A stretch of 64,000 nt of DNA. Origin: Rhodobacter sp. (GTDB lineage: Bacteria > Pseudomonadota > Alphaproteobacteria > Rhodobacterales > Rhodobacteraceae). Below the pieces are notes generated by a model. The model was given only the letters and a program-made list of their open reading frames with translations. It did not search any database and was not told the origin of the DNA. A program made the position numbers and the translations under genes. The DNA is taken from positions 109,589-173,588 of the forward strand of contig JAIXRW010000068.1 in assembly GCA_027484985.1 (NCBI GenBank), written 5' to 3'. This document shows, piece by piece, positions 18,350-26,819 of the stretch (within the stretch, counting starts at the first letter, position 1; every line of letters begins with the position of its first letter).

Positions 18350-19734
18350 CCGTGTTGGACCGGACAGCACCCACGGGCGAAGAGCCGGAGGACGGGCGCA
18401 GCGCCGTTCTGGCGCGCCGGATTGCCGCCATGGTGCCACGGCTGGGCGCCAATGCCGGACAGTTCCAGCCCTATCGCGTGACGGGGCGGGTGAAAAAGGT
18501 GGTGGGAACGATCATCCACGCCAATGCCCCCGCCGTGCAGATCGGAGAGCTGGTGCAACTGCACAACCGCGAAACGGGGTTGCGGCTTGCGGCCGAGGTT
18601 GTGGGCTTTCTGGGCCGCGAGGCGCTGCTGGCGCCCATCGGGGATACGCAGGGCGTTTCGCCCACAACCGAGGTGATCCCCACGGGAACGGTGCAGCGCG
18701 TGGCGGTGGGCGAGGGGCTGCGTGGCCGCGTGCTGGACGGGTTCGGCAATTTCGTGGACGGGCGGGATGACCCTTTTGTGCCCGAAGCGTTCTATCCGGT
18801 CTATCAGTCGCCGCCCGATCCGATGAAGCGGCGGATCATCGAAGACCCGCTGTCGCTGGGCGTGCGGGCGCTGGACGGATTGCTGACCTGTGGCGAAGGG
18901 CAGCGCATGGGGATTTTCGCCGCCGCGGGCGGGGGCAAATCGACCCTGCTGGCCATGCTGGTCAAGGGTGCCGATGTCGATATCACGGTGCTGGCGCTGA
19001 TCGGTGAACGGGGCCGCGAGGTGCGCGAATTCATCGAACATGATCTTGGCCCCGAGGGGCTGAAGAAATCGGTGATCGTGGTTGCCACGTCGGACAAAAG
19101 CAGCATGGAACGGGCCAAGGCTGCGTCGGTGGCGACCTCGATCGCGGAATATTTCCGCGATCAGGGCAAGAAGGTGCTGTTCCTGATGGATTCGGTGACC
19201 CGTTTCGCGCGGGCGCAGCGCGAGATCGGGCTGGCGGCGGGGGAACCGCCCACGCGGCGCGGCTTTCCGCCCAGCGTGTTCGCCAACCTGCCGCGGCTGA
19301 TGGAGCGGGTGGGGATGAACGACAAGGGGTCGATCACCGCGCTTTATACCGTGCTGGTGGAAGGCGATGACATGAACGAACCCGTGGCCGACGAGACGCG
19401 GTCTATCCTTGACGGGCATATCATCCTGTCGCGCAAGCTGGGGGCGCAGAACCACTATCCGGCGATTGACGTGCTGGCCTCGAAAAGCCGCGTGATGACC
19501 AAGGTGGCCAGTGCCGAACATGTGCAGATGGCGGGCAAGATCAACGAATGGCTGGCGCTTTATGCCGAGGTCGAATTGCTGGTGAAGATCGGGGAATACC
19601 AGAAGGGGTCGGACCCGCGTTCGGACATGGCCATCGCCAAGCAGGATGCGATCCGCGATTTCCTGCGCCAGCCCACGACCCAGCTTGAGCCCTTTGAGGC
19701 CACGCTTGAAAAGCTGCGGGAGTTGACGCGGTGA
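18346..19734 (+). CDS. sctN: T3SS ATPase SctN
   Basis: Hexameric ATPase that unfolds and releases substrates from chaperones at the base of the injectisome. The 462 residues have an F1-beta-like N-terminal barrel, a P-loop AAAGGGKST (192-200), Walker B in [11 protein letters not shown] (Asp282) and the T3SS/flagellar signature [20 protein letters not shown]. The length matches YscN/FliI. It overlaps sctL upstream and sctO downstream by 4 bases each. Confidence 0.98.
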   Translation: MTVLDRTAPTGEEPEDGRSAVLARRIAAMVPRLGANAGQFQPYRVTGRVKKVVGTIIHANAPAVQIGELVQLHNRETGLRLAAEVVGFLGREALLAPIGDTQGVSPTTEVIPTGTVQRVAVGEGLRGRVLDGFGNFVDGRDDPFVPEAFYPVYQSPPDPMKRRIIEDPLSLGVRALDGLLTCGEGQRMGIFAAAGGGKSTLLAMLVKGADVDITVLALIGERGREVREFIEHDLGPEGLKKSVIVVATSDKSSMERAKAASVATSIAEYFRDQGKKVLFLMDSVTRFARAQREIGLAAGEPPTRRGFPPSVFANLPRLMERVGMNDKGSITALYTVLVEGDDMNEPVADETRSILDGHIILSRKLGAQNHYPAIDVLASKSRVMTKVASAEHVQMAGKINEWLALYAEVELLVKIGEYQKGSDPRSDMAIAKQDAIRDFLRQPTTQLEPFEATLEKLRELTR

Positions 19735-20225
19735 TCGGGCAATTCCGCATGCTGGGCAAGGTCAAGGGTCTGCGCGAGGACAAGGCGCTGCGGGCGCTGC
19801 AAAAGGCGCGTGCCACCCTGCGCGAGGCCGAGGCGCGGCTGGCGCAGTTGGAGGACGAGGTGGTGCAAAGCCGTGCCAGCCTGCCCGCACGCGAACGCGG
19901 GCTGTTCGTGCCGGTGCTGGGCCAGACGGTCGGCATGACCGATCTGGACGAGGTGAAGGAACGGGTGACGGGCCTGTATCTGGACCACCAGACGCTTGAA
20001 GACCGGCGCGACCGCGCGCGTGACCATGCCAAACGCTGCGAGCAGGCCTTGCAGGCGGCGCGGGTGGAGTTGCGGATGCGCCAGCAAGAGACCGAAAAGA
20101 TCGGGACGGTGACCGAGGAACTGGTCGCCGTGGCGGCGGCCGAGCAGATGGCGCGGGAAGAGATCGAGATCGAGGACGCGTTTTCGCGTCCGAAGGCAAA
20201 GGTCGTGGCGGGAGAGGCGGCATGA
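19731..20225 (+). CDS. sctO: T3SS stalk protein SctO (YscO/FliJ-like)
   Basis: A 164-residue, highly charged, entirely coiled-coil protein ([20 protein letters not shown], then long Arg/Glu/Gln helices), placed directly after the ATPase as in YscN-YscO. SctO acts as a central stalk between ATPase and export gate and escorts chaperones. It starts at GTG 19731 overlapping the sctN stop; its own stop overlaps the sctP start. Confidence 0.85.
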   Translation: MIGQFRMLGKVKGLREDKALRALQKARATLREAEARLAQLEDEVVQSRASLPARERGLFVPVLGQTVGMTDLDEVKERVTGLYLDHQTLEDRRDRARDHAKRCEQALQAARVELRMRQQETEKIGTVTEELVAVAAAEQMAREEIEIEDAFSRPKAKVVAGEAA

Positions 20226-20884
20226 GTGTGGACGGTGCCGGACCGAATTTGCCACCTGTGACGGTATCGCAGCCGCGCGGGCAGGGGCGGGCCGAGACGG
20301 GCGTGGACCTCAACCTGTCGGGGCGCGAGCTGCGCCACGGTGCGGGGCATGGGGCCGATCCGCGCCAGCGCGAAGGCTTTGGCCGCGCCATGCAGCGTGC
20401 CAAGGGCCAGACCGACGACGCGGTGCCTGACGTGCCGGTGGCCTTGCCGCTGTCGGCCTTTGTGCCGGTGCCCGGTGATGCGGGGGCGGCAAACGGGGCG
20501 GCGCAAGCGGCGGCAGGGCAGGTGCATCGGACCGGCGAGGACGGGCCGCGCGCGGTGGCCGAGCGGATCGACCGCTATCTGCGCGGGGTGGAGGGGGCCG
20601 CATCGCTGCGCCAGGGCGAAGGGATGGTGGTCAAGCTACCGCCCAATGCGCTGGGCGTTTCGCAGGTTTCCATGCGGATGGTGGGCGATGTGATGGAGGT
20701 GACGCTGTCGATGCAGGCGGCGGTGGCGGCCGAGATCGGGATGCGGGCGCAGCTTTCGCAGCTGGGCCGCGAATTGGCGCAGCGGCAGAACCGCTATGGC
20801 CTGCGGTTGCTGCTGGATGGCGAGACGGTGGCGGAAGAAGAACGGCCGGTCTTTGACCCGCTGCGACCGGGGGGGCGGGCATGA
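20222..20884 (+). CDS. sctP: T3SS needle-length regulator SctP
   Basis: A 220-residue protein with a Pro/Gly/Gln-rich N-terminal half and a folded C-terminal half (VVKLPPNALGVSQVSMRMVG, then AAVAAEIGMRAQLSQLGREL) that resembles the substrate-specificity-switch domain of YscP/FliK/SpaN. It is short for a molecular ruler, which would predict a short needle. Its position between sctO and sctQ is canonical. The 4-base overlaps on both sides indicate translational coupling. Confidence 0.78.
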   Translation: MSVDGAGPNLPPVTVSQPRGQGRAETGVDLNLSGRELRHGAGHGADPRQREGFGRAMQRAKGQTDDAVPDVPVALPLSAFVPVPGDAGAANGAAQAAAGQVHRTGEDGPRAVAERIDRYLRGVEGAASLRQGEGMVVKLPPNALGVSQVSMRMVGDVMEVTLSMQAAVAAEIGMRAQLSQLGRELAQRQNRYGLRLLLDGETVAEEERPVFDPLRPGGRA

Positions 20885-21864
20885 AGGACGGTTTCCCCGA
20901 CGGGTTGGACCAGACGGCGCTGTGGAATGCCTTGCTGGCCGCAATGGCCGAAGGGTTTGCCCTTGGCGGGCGCGGGCGGGCGGTGCTGCGCGTGGCCGAA
21001 CCGGCGCGGCCTGCGGAACGCGGTGCGATTTTTGCGGTGGCGGGCGATGCGGGGCGGGTTTTCGTGCAGGCGGTCGATCTGCCGGTCGCCGGTTTGACCG
21101 GCGGCGCGCTGGATGCGGCGGGATTGGCGCGGTTGCCGGTGGCGCTGGCCGATGCCGTGCTGGAACTGGCGTTGGACGAGGTGATCGCGGCCACGGGGCT
21201 GCGGTTGCATGTGCAATCGGTCATGCCGGCCACGCCCGCCGACATGGCAGGCGAGGAATGGCTGCGGGCCGAGGTTGATGCCGGTTGGGGTGCGCCTGCG
21301 GTGTTTCTGGTCGCGGCAGAACGGCGGGTGTTCCTGCGGCTGGCGCGGGGGCTGATGCCGATGGCGGGGCGGGCGGTGCTGCCGCAGGCGGTGGCGGCGG
21401 GTATTCCGTTGGCCTGTTCGCTGCGACGGGCGGGGCCTGACCTGCCGCTGGCGCGTCTGCGGCGGCTGGCGCGGGGCGATATCCTGCTGGCGCGCGGGGG
21501 CATGCAGTTCTGCGCGCCGCATGCGCGGTTTGCCGTGCAGGGCGAGGGCGAAACTTTGACGATTGGCGAGGTTGCGATGAACGACGATCTGCCCGTGGCC
21601 GGCATGGCCGAACCCGCGGCCGAAATGCCGGTGATGGGCGATATCGGTGAAGTGCCGGTGCGGATTTCCTTTGTGCTGGCCGAGCGTGTGATGACGCTGG
21701 CCGAGGTGCAGGGCCTGACGCAGGGGGCATTGTTGCCGATGCGGGCGGACGGGGCGCAATCGGTGCGGATTCTGGCCAACGGGCGGGCGATGGGCGAGGG
21801 GCATGTGGTGCAGATCGACGGGCAGCCCGCCGTGCGGATCGCCAGCCTGTACGGGCAGGGCTGA
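20881..21864 (+). CDS. sctQ: T3SS C-ring/sorting platform protein SctQ
   Basis: A 327-residue cytoplasmic protein of the SctQ/FliN family. The C-terminal SpoA domain at about 250-325 is clear (MGDIGEVPVRISFVLAERVM then GALLPMRADGAQSVRILANG). The N-terminal two thirds are variable, as in YscQ. It forms pods with SctK and SctL that rank substrates. An internal translation start for the C-terminal fragment, as in YscQ, is possible but I see no decisive site. Confidence 0.93.
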   Translation: MKDGFPDGLDQTALWNALLAAMAEGFALGGRGRAVLRVAEPARPAERGAIFAVAGDAGRVFVQAVDLPVAGLTGGALDAAGLARLPVALADAVLELALDEVIAATGLRLHVQSVMPATPADMAGEEWLRAEVDAGWGAPAVFLVAAERRVFLRLARGLMPMAGRAVLPQAVAAGIPLACSLRRAGPDLPLARLRRLARGDILLARGGMQFCAPHARFAVQGEGETLTIGEVAMNDDLPVAGMAEPAAEMPVMGDIGEVPVRISFVLAERVMTLAEVQGLTQGALLPMRADGAQSVRILANGRAMGEGHVVQIDGQPAVRIASLYGQG

Positions 21865-21903
21865 GGCGATGCCGGTAAGGGTGACGGTGACGGGGCAAGG
21901 GCG

Positions 21904-22545
21904 ATGATCGATCCGCTGAACCTAATCCTCGGGTTGGTGGTGGCGGGGATGATTCCCTTCATCACGGTGGTGGCCACATCTTTCATCAAGATTTCCATCG
22001 TGATGCTGTTGGTCCGCAACGCGCTGGGCGTGCAGCAAATTCCGCCCAACATGGTGCTGAACGCGCTGGCAGTGATCATCTCGGGCTACATCATGGCGCC
22101 GGTGATCGTTGAGACGTTCAACATTCTGGCTTCGGGGAATTACCGCTTTGACAGTGTGGCGGCGGTACAGGAAACCTATCTGGCGGCCAAGGAACCGCTG
22201 CTGACATGGTTGCAGCGCCATTCGGACGAGCGGGAACTGACGTTCTTCGTGCAGGCCGCATCGAAGATTTGGCCGCCCGAGTTGCTGTCTTATGCCACCA
22301 AGGACAATCTGGCGATCATCCTGCCGGCCTTTGTGGTGGGCCAGCTGCGCGAGGCGTTCGAGATCGGCTTTCTGCTGTATCTGCCCTTTATCGCGATTGA
22401 CCTGATCGTGTCGAACATCCTGCTGGCGATGGGGATGATGATGGTGTCGCCGCTGACGATCTCGCTTCCGTTCAAGCTGTTCCTGTTCGTGATGGTGGAT
22501 GGCTGGTCGCGGCTGATCCTTGGCCTGATCATGACCTATGTATGA
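21904..22545 (+). CDS. sctR: T3SS export apparatus protein SctR
   Basis: Core membrane protein of the export gate (YscR/SpaP/FliP family), 213 residues. Shows the family features FITVVATSFIKISIVMLLVR near the N-terminus, a soluble loop in the middle, and AFEIGFLLYLPFIAIDLIVS followed by MGMMMVSPLTISLPFKLFLF. It lies 39 bases after sctQ, with sctS 9 bases downstream. Confidence 0.97.
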   Translation: MIDPLNLILGLVVAGMIPFITVVATSFIKISIVMLLVRNALGVQQIPPNMVLNALAVIISGYIMAPVIVETFNILASGNYRFDSVAAVQETYLAAKEPLLTWLQRHSDERELTFFVQAASKIWPPELLSYATKDNLAIILPAFVVGQLREAFEIGFLLYLPFIAIDLIVSNILLAMGMMMVSPLTISLPFKLFLFVMVDGWSRLILGLIMTYV

Positions 22546-22554
22546 GGTGCGGCG

Positions 22555-22824
22555 ATGACTTCGGCCGATGCGATGTTCTACCTGACCGAGTCGATGACCC
22601 TGACGATGATCCTGTCGATGCCGCCGATCATCGTGGCGTCACTGGTGGGGATTCTGGTCAGTCTGTTGCAGGCGCTGACGCAGGTGCAGGAACAGACGCT
22701 GTCCTTTGCCATCAAGCTGATCGCGGTGGCGGTGACGATCGTGGCGATGTCGGGCCTGCTGGGGGCGCAGATGCTGGATTACACCCTGAAACTGTTCAAC
22801 GACTTTCCCCAGATCGTCGGTTAA
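22555..22824 (+). CDS. sctS: T3SS export apparatus protein SctS
   Basis: Small two-helix export-gate protein (YscS/SpaQ/FliQ family), 89 residues. It carries the diagnostic segment PPIIVASLVGILVSLLQALT followed by QVQEQTLSFAIKLIAV. It ends the sctG-to-sctS run. SctT, its usual next neighbour, is about 19 kb away at 2547. Confidence 0.97.
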   Translation: MTSADAMFYLTESMTLTMILSMPPIIVASLVGILVSLLQALTQVQEQTLSFAIKLIAVAVTIVAMSGLLGAQMLDYTLKLFNDFPQIVG

Positions 22825-23219
22825 GCCAGCCGCTGAGTCGGCACGGAACGGAACCTGTTTGCGCCGGTTTGCACGGAAATTGGGCAAATTCAGGATTCTG
22901 TTACAAAAATGGCAGCCGACGAAACGGACGCTCGCGTAAATGGGCGGCAGGGTCTGGGTTGTAGCGTGCGGGTGGCGCGGCCCCCGGTTTACGGCGGCGG
23001 GGGCGATGTTAATGACAGGATTCCAAGGGATTTTACCGATCCCCGCGCGCTTTGCGTGGTAATCTGCGGTTGTTTTCGGATTTGTTAACTATCTGCCTGC
23101 CAAGCGGTTCGCGGCAAACCGCCTGAATCATGCGCCTTGAGCCAAAAGGCAGACTGTTCTAGCCTTTTTGGCGTATGGTCTGGTGTCGGTTAACCAGTGT
23201 GTTGTTAAATGATGTGAAG
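22825..23219. other. Intergenic regulatory stretch before Crp-like gene
   Basis: About 395 bases without a credible gene, more AT-rich than the flanks. It contains two nearby inverted repeats. GCGGTT/AACCGC lies at 23104-23122. A longer one at 23141-23172 pairs GCCAAAAGGC with GCCTTTTTGGC across an 11-base loop. The second could be a terminator for the sct operon (its right arm has five T) or an element controlling the downstream regulator. No consensus FNR box was seen. Confidence 0.45.
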
Positions 23220-23900
23220 ATGTCGATGATCGGGCTCGCCTCGCTGGGGCGCGAGGCGCTTGATTTTATCCGACCGCATCTGAGCACCCAGACCTTTAAC
23301 GCCAACAGCGTGATCTATTTCCAGAACGACCCGACGAAATGCATCTATTTCGTCACCCGTGGCTATGTGCGGCTATCTTATATCAGCGAAGACGGGGTGG
23401 TTACGCTGCATTCCATCGTGCCGCCGGGGCGGTCGTTCGGAGAAGCGGGGATTTTCGACAATGACGGGTTTGTCGATACCGCCTTTACCGCAACGCAGAC
23501 GGAAGTGGTGGCGATGGGGCTGGGATGGGTCGATGACCCGTCGGACGTTTCGGCGCGGATGCAGGGGTTTCTGGCGCGGCTGATCGCGCGGCGCCTGCGC
23601 GACCAGGTCGAATTTACCCGCGCGCTGTATCGGCCGATCCTGATGCAGCGCCTGTCACATTCGCTGCTGCGGCTGCTGGACCTGATGGGCAATGACATCC
23701 GCTATCGGGGGCAGATGTATCGCTGCCTTGGGCCGGTGGTGACACAGCGCGACCTTGGGTCGATGGCGCGGGGCACGCGCGAGAATGTCAACAAGATGCT
23801 GCGCAAATGGCATGATGACGGGATTCTGGCGCTGGAGGACCGGCATATCATCGTGCTGGACGAAGAGCGGTTGCAGGGCCTGACCCTTTCGGAAGGGTAA
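23220..23900 (+). CDS. Crp/Fnr-family transcription regulator
   Basis: 226 residues: an N-terminal cyclic-nucleotide-binding-like barrel (GYVRLSYISEDGVVTLHSIV, then FGEAGIFDNDGF) and a C-terminal winged helix (VTQRDLGSMARGTRENVNKM, the recognition helix region). No Fnr-type cysteine cluster is present at the N-terminus, so an iron-sulfur oxygen sensor is unlikely. The ATG at 23220 is chosen because an in-frame ATG at 23175 has no ribosome-binding site and adds an unusual leader; this is uncertain. Between two halves of the T3SS locus, it is a plausible local regulator. Confidence 0.85.
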   Translation: MSMIGLASLGREALDFIRPHLSTQTFNANSVIYFQNDPTKCIYFVTRGYVRLSYISEDGVVTLHSIVPPGRSFGEAGIFDNDGFVDTAFTATQTEVVAMGLGWVDDPSDVSARMQGFLARLIARRLRDQVEFTRALYRPILMQRLSHSLLRLLDLMGNDIRYRGQMYRCLGPVVTQRDLGSMARGTRENVNKMLRKWHDDGILALEDRHIIVLDEERLQGLTLSEG

Positions 23901-23969
23901 AGCCGGGTATCATACGGCACAGGGGTAGCGGCGAGTCTTTGGGCATATTGGTCCGAACGGAGGGGCGAC

Positions 23970-24197
23970 ATGTCCGAAAGTCTGGCATTCACCGAGCTTG
24001 AGGAAGGGCTGTTCGGCCCTGACGGCACGCAGGTGCTGCGGCGCACGGCCGGGCGGCTGGTTGCGCTGCGCGACGGGATTTCGGCCCAGATCGCGCAGGG
24101 CCTGACACCGGCCGATGCGGCCAAGGCCACGCTTGCCCTGACCGCCATTAGCGCCGCCGAGCGCATCATCATCGACATTCCAGCCAGCGGAGAGTGA
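23970..24197 (+). CDS. Small helical protein beside needle gene, YscE-like chaperone candidate
   Basis: 75 residues, predicted helical hairpin (LRRTAGRLVALRDGISAQIA then ADAAKATLALTAISAAERII). It starts 2 bases before the needle gene, and a YscG-sized TPR gene follows the needle gene. Together this repeats the yscE-yscF-yscG order, where YscE and YscG hold the needle subunit in the cytoplasm. Size (YscE is about 66 residues) and position support the call; sequence similarity is not obvious. Confidence 0.55.
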   Translation: MSESLAFTELEEGLFGPDGTQVLRRTAGRLVALRDGISAQIAQGLTPADAAKATLALTAISAAERIIIDIPASGE

Positions 24198-24198
24198 C

Positions 24199-24534
24199 AT
24201 GGCAACGACCACGGCCGACCTGATCAACCTGACGGGCAAGACCGCCCCCGGACAGGGCGAACTGACGCCTTCGACGGCGGTTTACACCAGCCCGAAATAC
24301 AAGACCTATGACGGGTTCGATATGGTCTGGCGGCAGGAATATCTGCAAAAGCAGATCAAGGATATCGAAGACGATATCCGCGAGATCGAACTGAACGCCA
24401 ACCTGTCGGATACCGAAAAGATGTATGCGATGCAGATGGCGATGAACACATGGTCGGCGGTGACGAACCTGCGGACCAACGTGCTCAAGACCGTGTCCGA
24501 CACGCTCAAGGCCATTGTCCGCAACGTCGCGTGA
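24199..24534 (+). CDS. sctF: T3SS needle subunit SctF
   Basis: Polymerises into the needle. The C-terminal half of this 111-residue protein (MQMAMNTWSAVTNLRTNVLK then a helix ending IVRNVA) aligns by eye with YscF (N.WS..YN...). The N-terminal 45 residues form an unusually long Thr/Ser/Pro-rich extension, so the protein is some 25 residues longer than YscF. It is flanked by the presumed YscE- and YscG-like chaperones. Confidence 0.82.
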   Translation: MATTTADLINLTGKTAPGQGELTPSTAVYTSPKYKTYDGFDMVWRQEYLQKQIKDIEDDIREIELNANLSDTEKMYAMQMAMNTWSAVTNLRTNVLKTVSDTLKAIVRNVA

Positions 24535-24567
24535 CGCGCGGCACCGGAACGGACCGGCGCGGCGCCC

Positions 24568-25014
24568 ATGGATGACACGGCACCGGGATTGCTGCCCGCC
24601 GCTCCGCCCGATGCGGGCGGCGGGCTGACGCGCACGCAGATCGACTTTCTGCTGCTGGCGGTGTTGGTGCGTATCCAGCATTTGCGGTTCGACGAGGCGC
24701 GGGTTCTGGTGGATGCGATGCTGCATCTGGGCCTGCGCGGAACCGAGGTGCTGATGGCCAAGGCGGTGGTCGAGAATGCGCTGGGCAACCATGCCGAGGT
24801 GCTGGCCACGCTGACCCAGTTGGACCGGATCGACCCGCCGCAATACCGCAAGGGGCAAAAGGCCGAACCGCGCGTGCGGATGCGCAGTTTTCTTCAGGCG
24901 CGGGCCACCTTTGCCCTGCACGGAACGCTGGATGCCGAGGGGCGCGCGGCGCTGGATTTCTATCTGCGGCAGGGATTGGGCGAGCAGGACAGCGGGCGGG
25001 ACGGGGCGGCCTAG
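24568..25014 (+). CDS. YscG-like TPR protein, probable needle chaperone
   Basis: 148 residues with TPR-type helices (LVRIQHLRFDEARVLVDAML, LMAKAVVENALGNHAEVLAT) after a Pro/Gly-rich start. It follows sctF by 33 bases. In Yersinia, YscG is a TPR protein that with YscE sequesters YscF monomers, so the same role is likely here. It could instead serve the secreted protein downstream. Confidence 0.6.
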   Translation: MDDTAPGLLPAAPPDAGGGLTRTQIDFLLLAVLVRIQHLRFDEARVLVDAMLHLGLRGTEVLMAKAVVENALGNHAEVLATLTQLDRIDPPQYRKGQKAEPRVRMRSFLQARATFALHGTLDAEGRAALDFYLRQGLGEQDSGRDGAA

Positions 25015-25078
25015 TGACGTTCGTTACAGGCCTTGGCCGCAATCGCGCATAGCCTGCGCCAAAGGATGGAGGCGAAGC

Positions 25079-26311
25079 ATGGCAATCCAGATCAACCCGT
25101 CGGGCGGTGGTATCGCGCCGGTCGTTCCGCTGGACCCGGCGGCACCGACGGGCCAGACCGCGGGCACGACACAGGTTGCGCCGCGCTATCAGCTGGATTT
25201 CGGCGGGATGACACGGTCGCTGGCGGCCGGGCTTTCGGCACCGTCTAGCGTGGGGGATATCGAGGTTCTGTTCGCGCAGATCGCGTCGAACCTGAAGGAT
25301 TCGCTGGGCGCGCTGAGCAAGATGGACAATGTGGCACGCGCCGAAAGCAGCCGCGGGGCGCTGGGCGTGGCGATGGCCGCCTTTGACAAGATGGTGCGCT
25401 GGGGCGCCACGATTGACGTCAACAATGCCAATATCAAGACGCAGCAGGGCATCATCGACGAGCAGACGCCCATAAAAACCTCGGCCGAGCGGACCAAGGC
25501 GGGGCTGGAAGGGCAAAGGTCATCGCTGCAAACGACAATGGCGGGTAACAACAGCACGATCAGTTCGTTGCAGACCTCGAACAGCACCCTGGCGACCGAG
25601 CGGAACACGCTTGCAACCGAACGTTCAAGGCTGGACCCGAAGAAACCGGCGGATGCGACGCGGATCGCGCAGATCGATGCGCGCACCGAAGTGATCCGGC
25701 AAACGATCGATGCCAACAACGCGCGGATCGGCCAGTTGCAGTTCGACAATGCCGGGTTGCAGCGGCAGATTGATGGGTTGAACCCCCAGATCGCGGCGCA
25801 GCAGGCGATTATCGACACGGCCGCTGCAAAGATCGACGCGGCGCAGAAATCGCAAAACCAGAGCGCGCAGGTCATTTCGCAGACGAAGACCGCGATGGGG
25901 AATTTCGTGGACAGCACGATTCTGCTGTTGATGGCGTCGCGCGGCGGAATCGAGGGCGACATGGCGCGCGATGCCGCGCAGGTCGAGACCGAGGGCGATG
26001 CCTTTGACACGCTGGTGTCGAACCTTGCGCGGGCGCTGGTTCTGGTGGGCGAGGCGATGGCCGAAAAAGAACGCGATGCCGACGTGGTGCTGACAACGGA
26101 AGGGGCGGGGCTGAACCTGGAGCAGTCGATGCCGAACCGCTTCGGGATGCAATCTTCGACCGTGTCGCGGGCCATCGCCTTTGCCGGGCTGGTGGCCGGA
26201 ACGATTGCAGTGGTGAATGACCTGTTGCGGAGCCTGACCGCAGGGTTGGGGATGCAGTCGGCGGAGAGCTTTGCCCAAGCCGGCGAGCCGCGGGTGCGGG
26301 TGCCGGTGTGA
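25079..26311 (+). CDS. Secreted coiled-coil protein, translocator/tip-like candidate
   Basis: 410 residues. The N-terminus is polar and Gly/Pro/Thr-rich, as in T3SS substrates. DIEVLFAQIASNLK (60-73) matches DFEVLLAQVVSTLK of SctE at nine of fourteen positions. Residues about 120-290 are a Gln/Asn/Thr-rich coiled coil. A hydrophobic stretch near 370-385 (AIAFAGLVAGTIAVVN) could insert in a membrane. It may be an extra translocon component or a filament-like extension. The ATG at 25079 follows AAGGATGGAGG; the upstream part of the frame overlaps the previous gene. Confidence 0.6.
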   Translation: MAIQINPSGGGIAPVVPLDPAAPTGQTAGTTQVAPRYQLDFGGMTRSLAAGLSAPSSVGDIEVLFAQIASNLKDSLGALSKMDNVARAESSRGALGVAMAAFDKMVRWGATIDVNNANIKTQQGIIDEQTPIKTSAERTKAGLEGQRSSLQTTMAGNNSTISSLQTSNSTLATERNTLATERSRLDPKKPADATRIAQIDARTEVIRQTIDANNARIGQLQFDNAGLQRQIDGLNPQIAAQQAIIDTAAAKIDAAQKSQNQSAQVISQTKTAMGNFVDSTILLLMASRGGIEGDMARDAAQVETEGDAFDTLVSNLARALVLVGEAMAEKERDADVVLTTEGAGLNLEQSMPNRFGMQSSTVSRAIAFAGLVAGTIAVVNDLLRSLTAGLGMQSAESFAQAGEPRVRVPV

Positions 26312-26808
26312 CCCAAGACCCCGATCCCGTGCTGAGCGCCGCGACCGCGCGGCTGGCCGAGCAAGAGCGCATCGTCCGAGACCTGGGCGAGGCCATCGCG
26401 CGGATCGAGCGCGAGCGGGCGCGGGTGCGGCCCGAGGATTGGGATACGCTGTTCCGGCAGATGGCGCAGATCATGGTCGATCTTGCCACGCATCCGTTTC
26501 TGGCGGGCGATGTGCATGCCGAGATGCTGATCGAACGGATGGCGGTTTCGGATGATCTTGAGATGTTCGATGCGCGGGTGACAGAACTGGGCGAATACGT
26601 CGCCGGCAAGCTGGCCTATCACGAAGCCCTGCGCGCCCTGCGCGAGGGGCGCATGCCGGACCCCGCCCTGCTGGTGCCGCGCACCTTTGGCGCCACGGCG
26701 CCGGGGGCCGGGCGGATCGAGGCGCAGGCGGGTCCGTCTGGCAGCGATTTCGAACTGTCAGGCACAGCCGAACCCGTGGCGGTGCGGCGTGACATATTGC
26801 GGCTGTAG
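26308..26808 (+). CDS. Hypothetical protein of T3SS locus, possible chaperone
   Basis: 166 residues starting at GTG 26308, overlapping the previous stop. The first two thirds are helical and charged (RLAEQERIVRDLGEAIARIE, then DWDTLFRQMAQIMVDL). The rest is Pro/Gly-rich and ends in RDILRL. I do not recognise the family. Coupling to the secreted coiled-coil protein before it and the tip-like genes after it suggests a chaperone or secretion helper. Confidence 0.55.
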   Translation: MTQDPDPVLSAATARLAEQERIVRDLGEAIARIERERARVRPEDWDTLFRQMAQIMVDLATHPFLAGDVHAEMLIERMAVSDDLEMFDARVTELGEYVAGKLAYHEALRALREGRMPDPALLVPRTFGATAPGAGRIEAQAGPSGSDFELSGTAEPVAVRRDILRL

Positions 26809-26819
26809 GGGGGTGTGCG

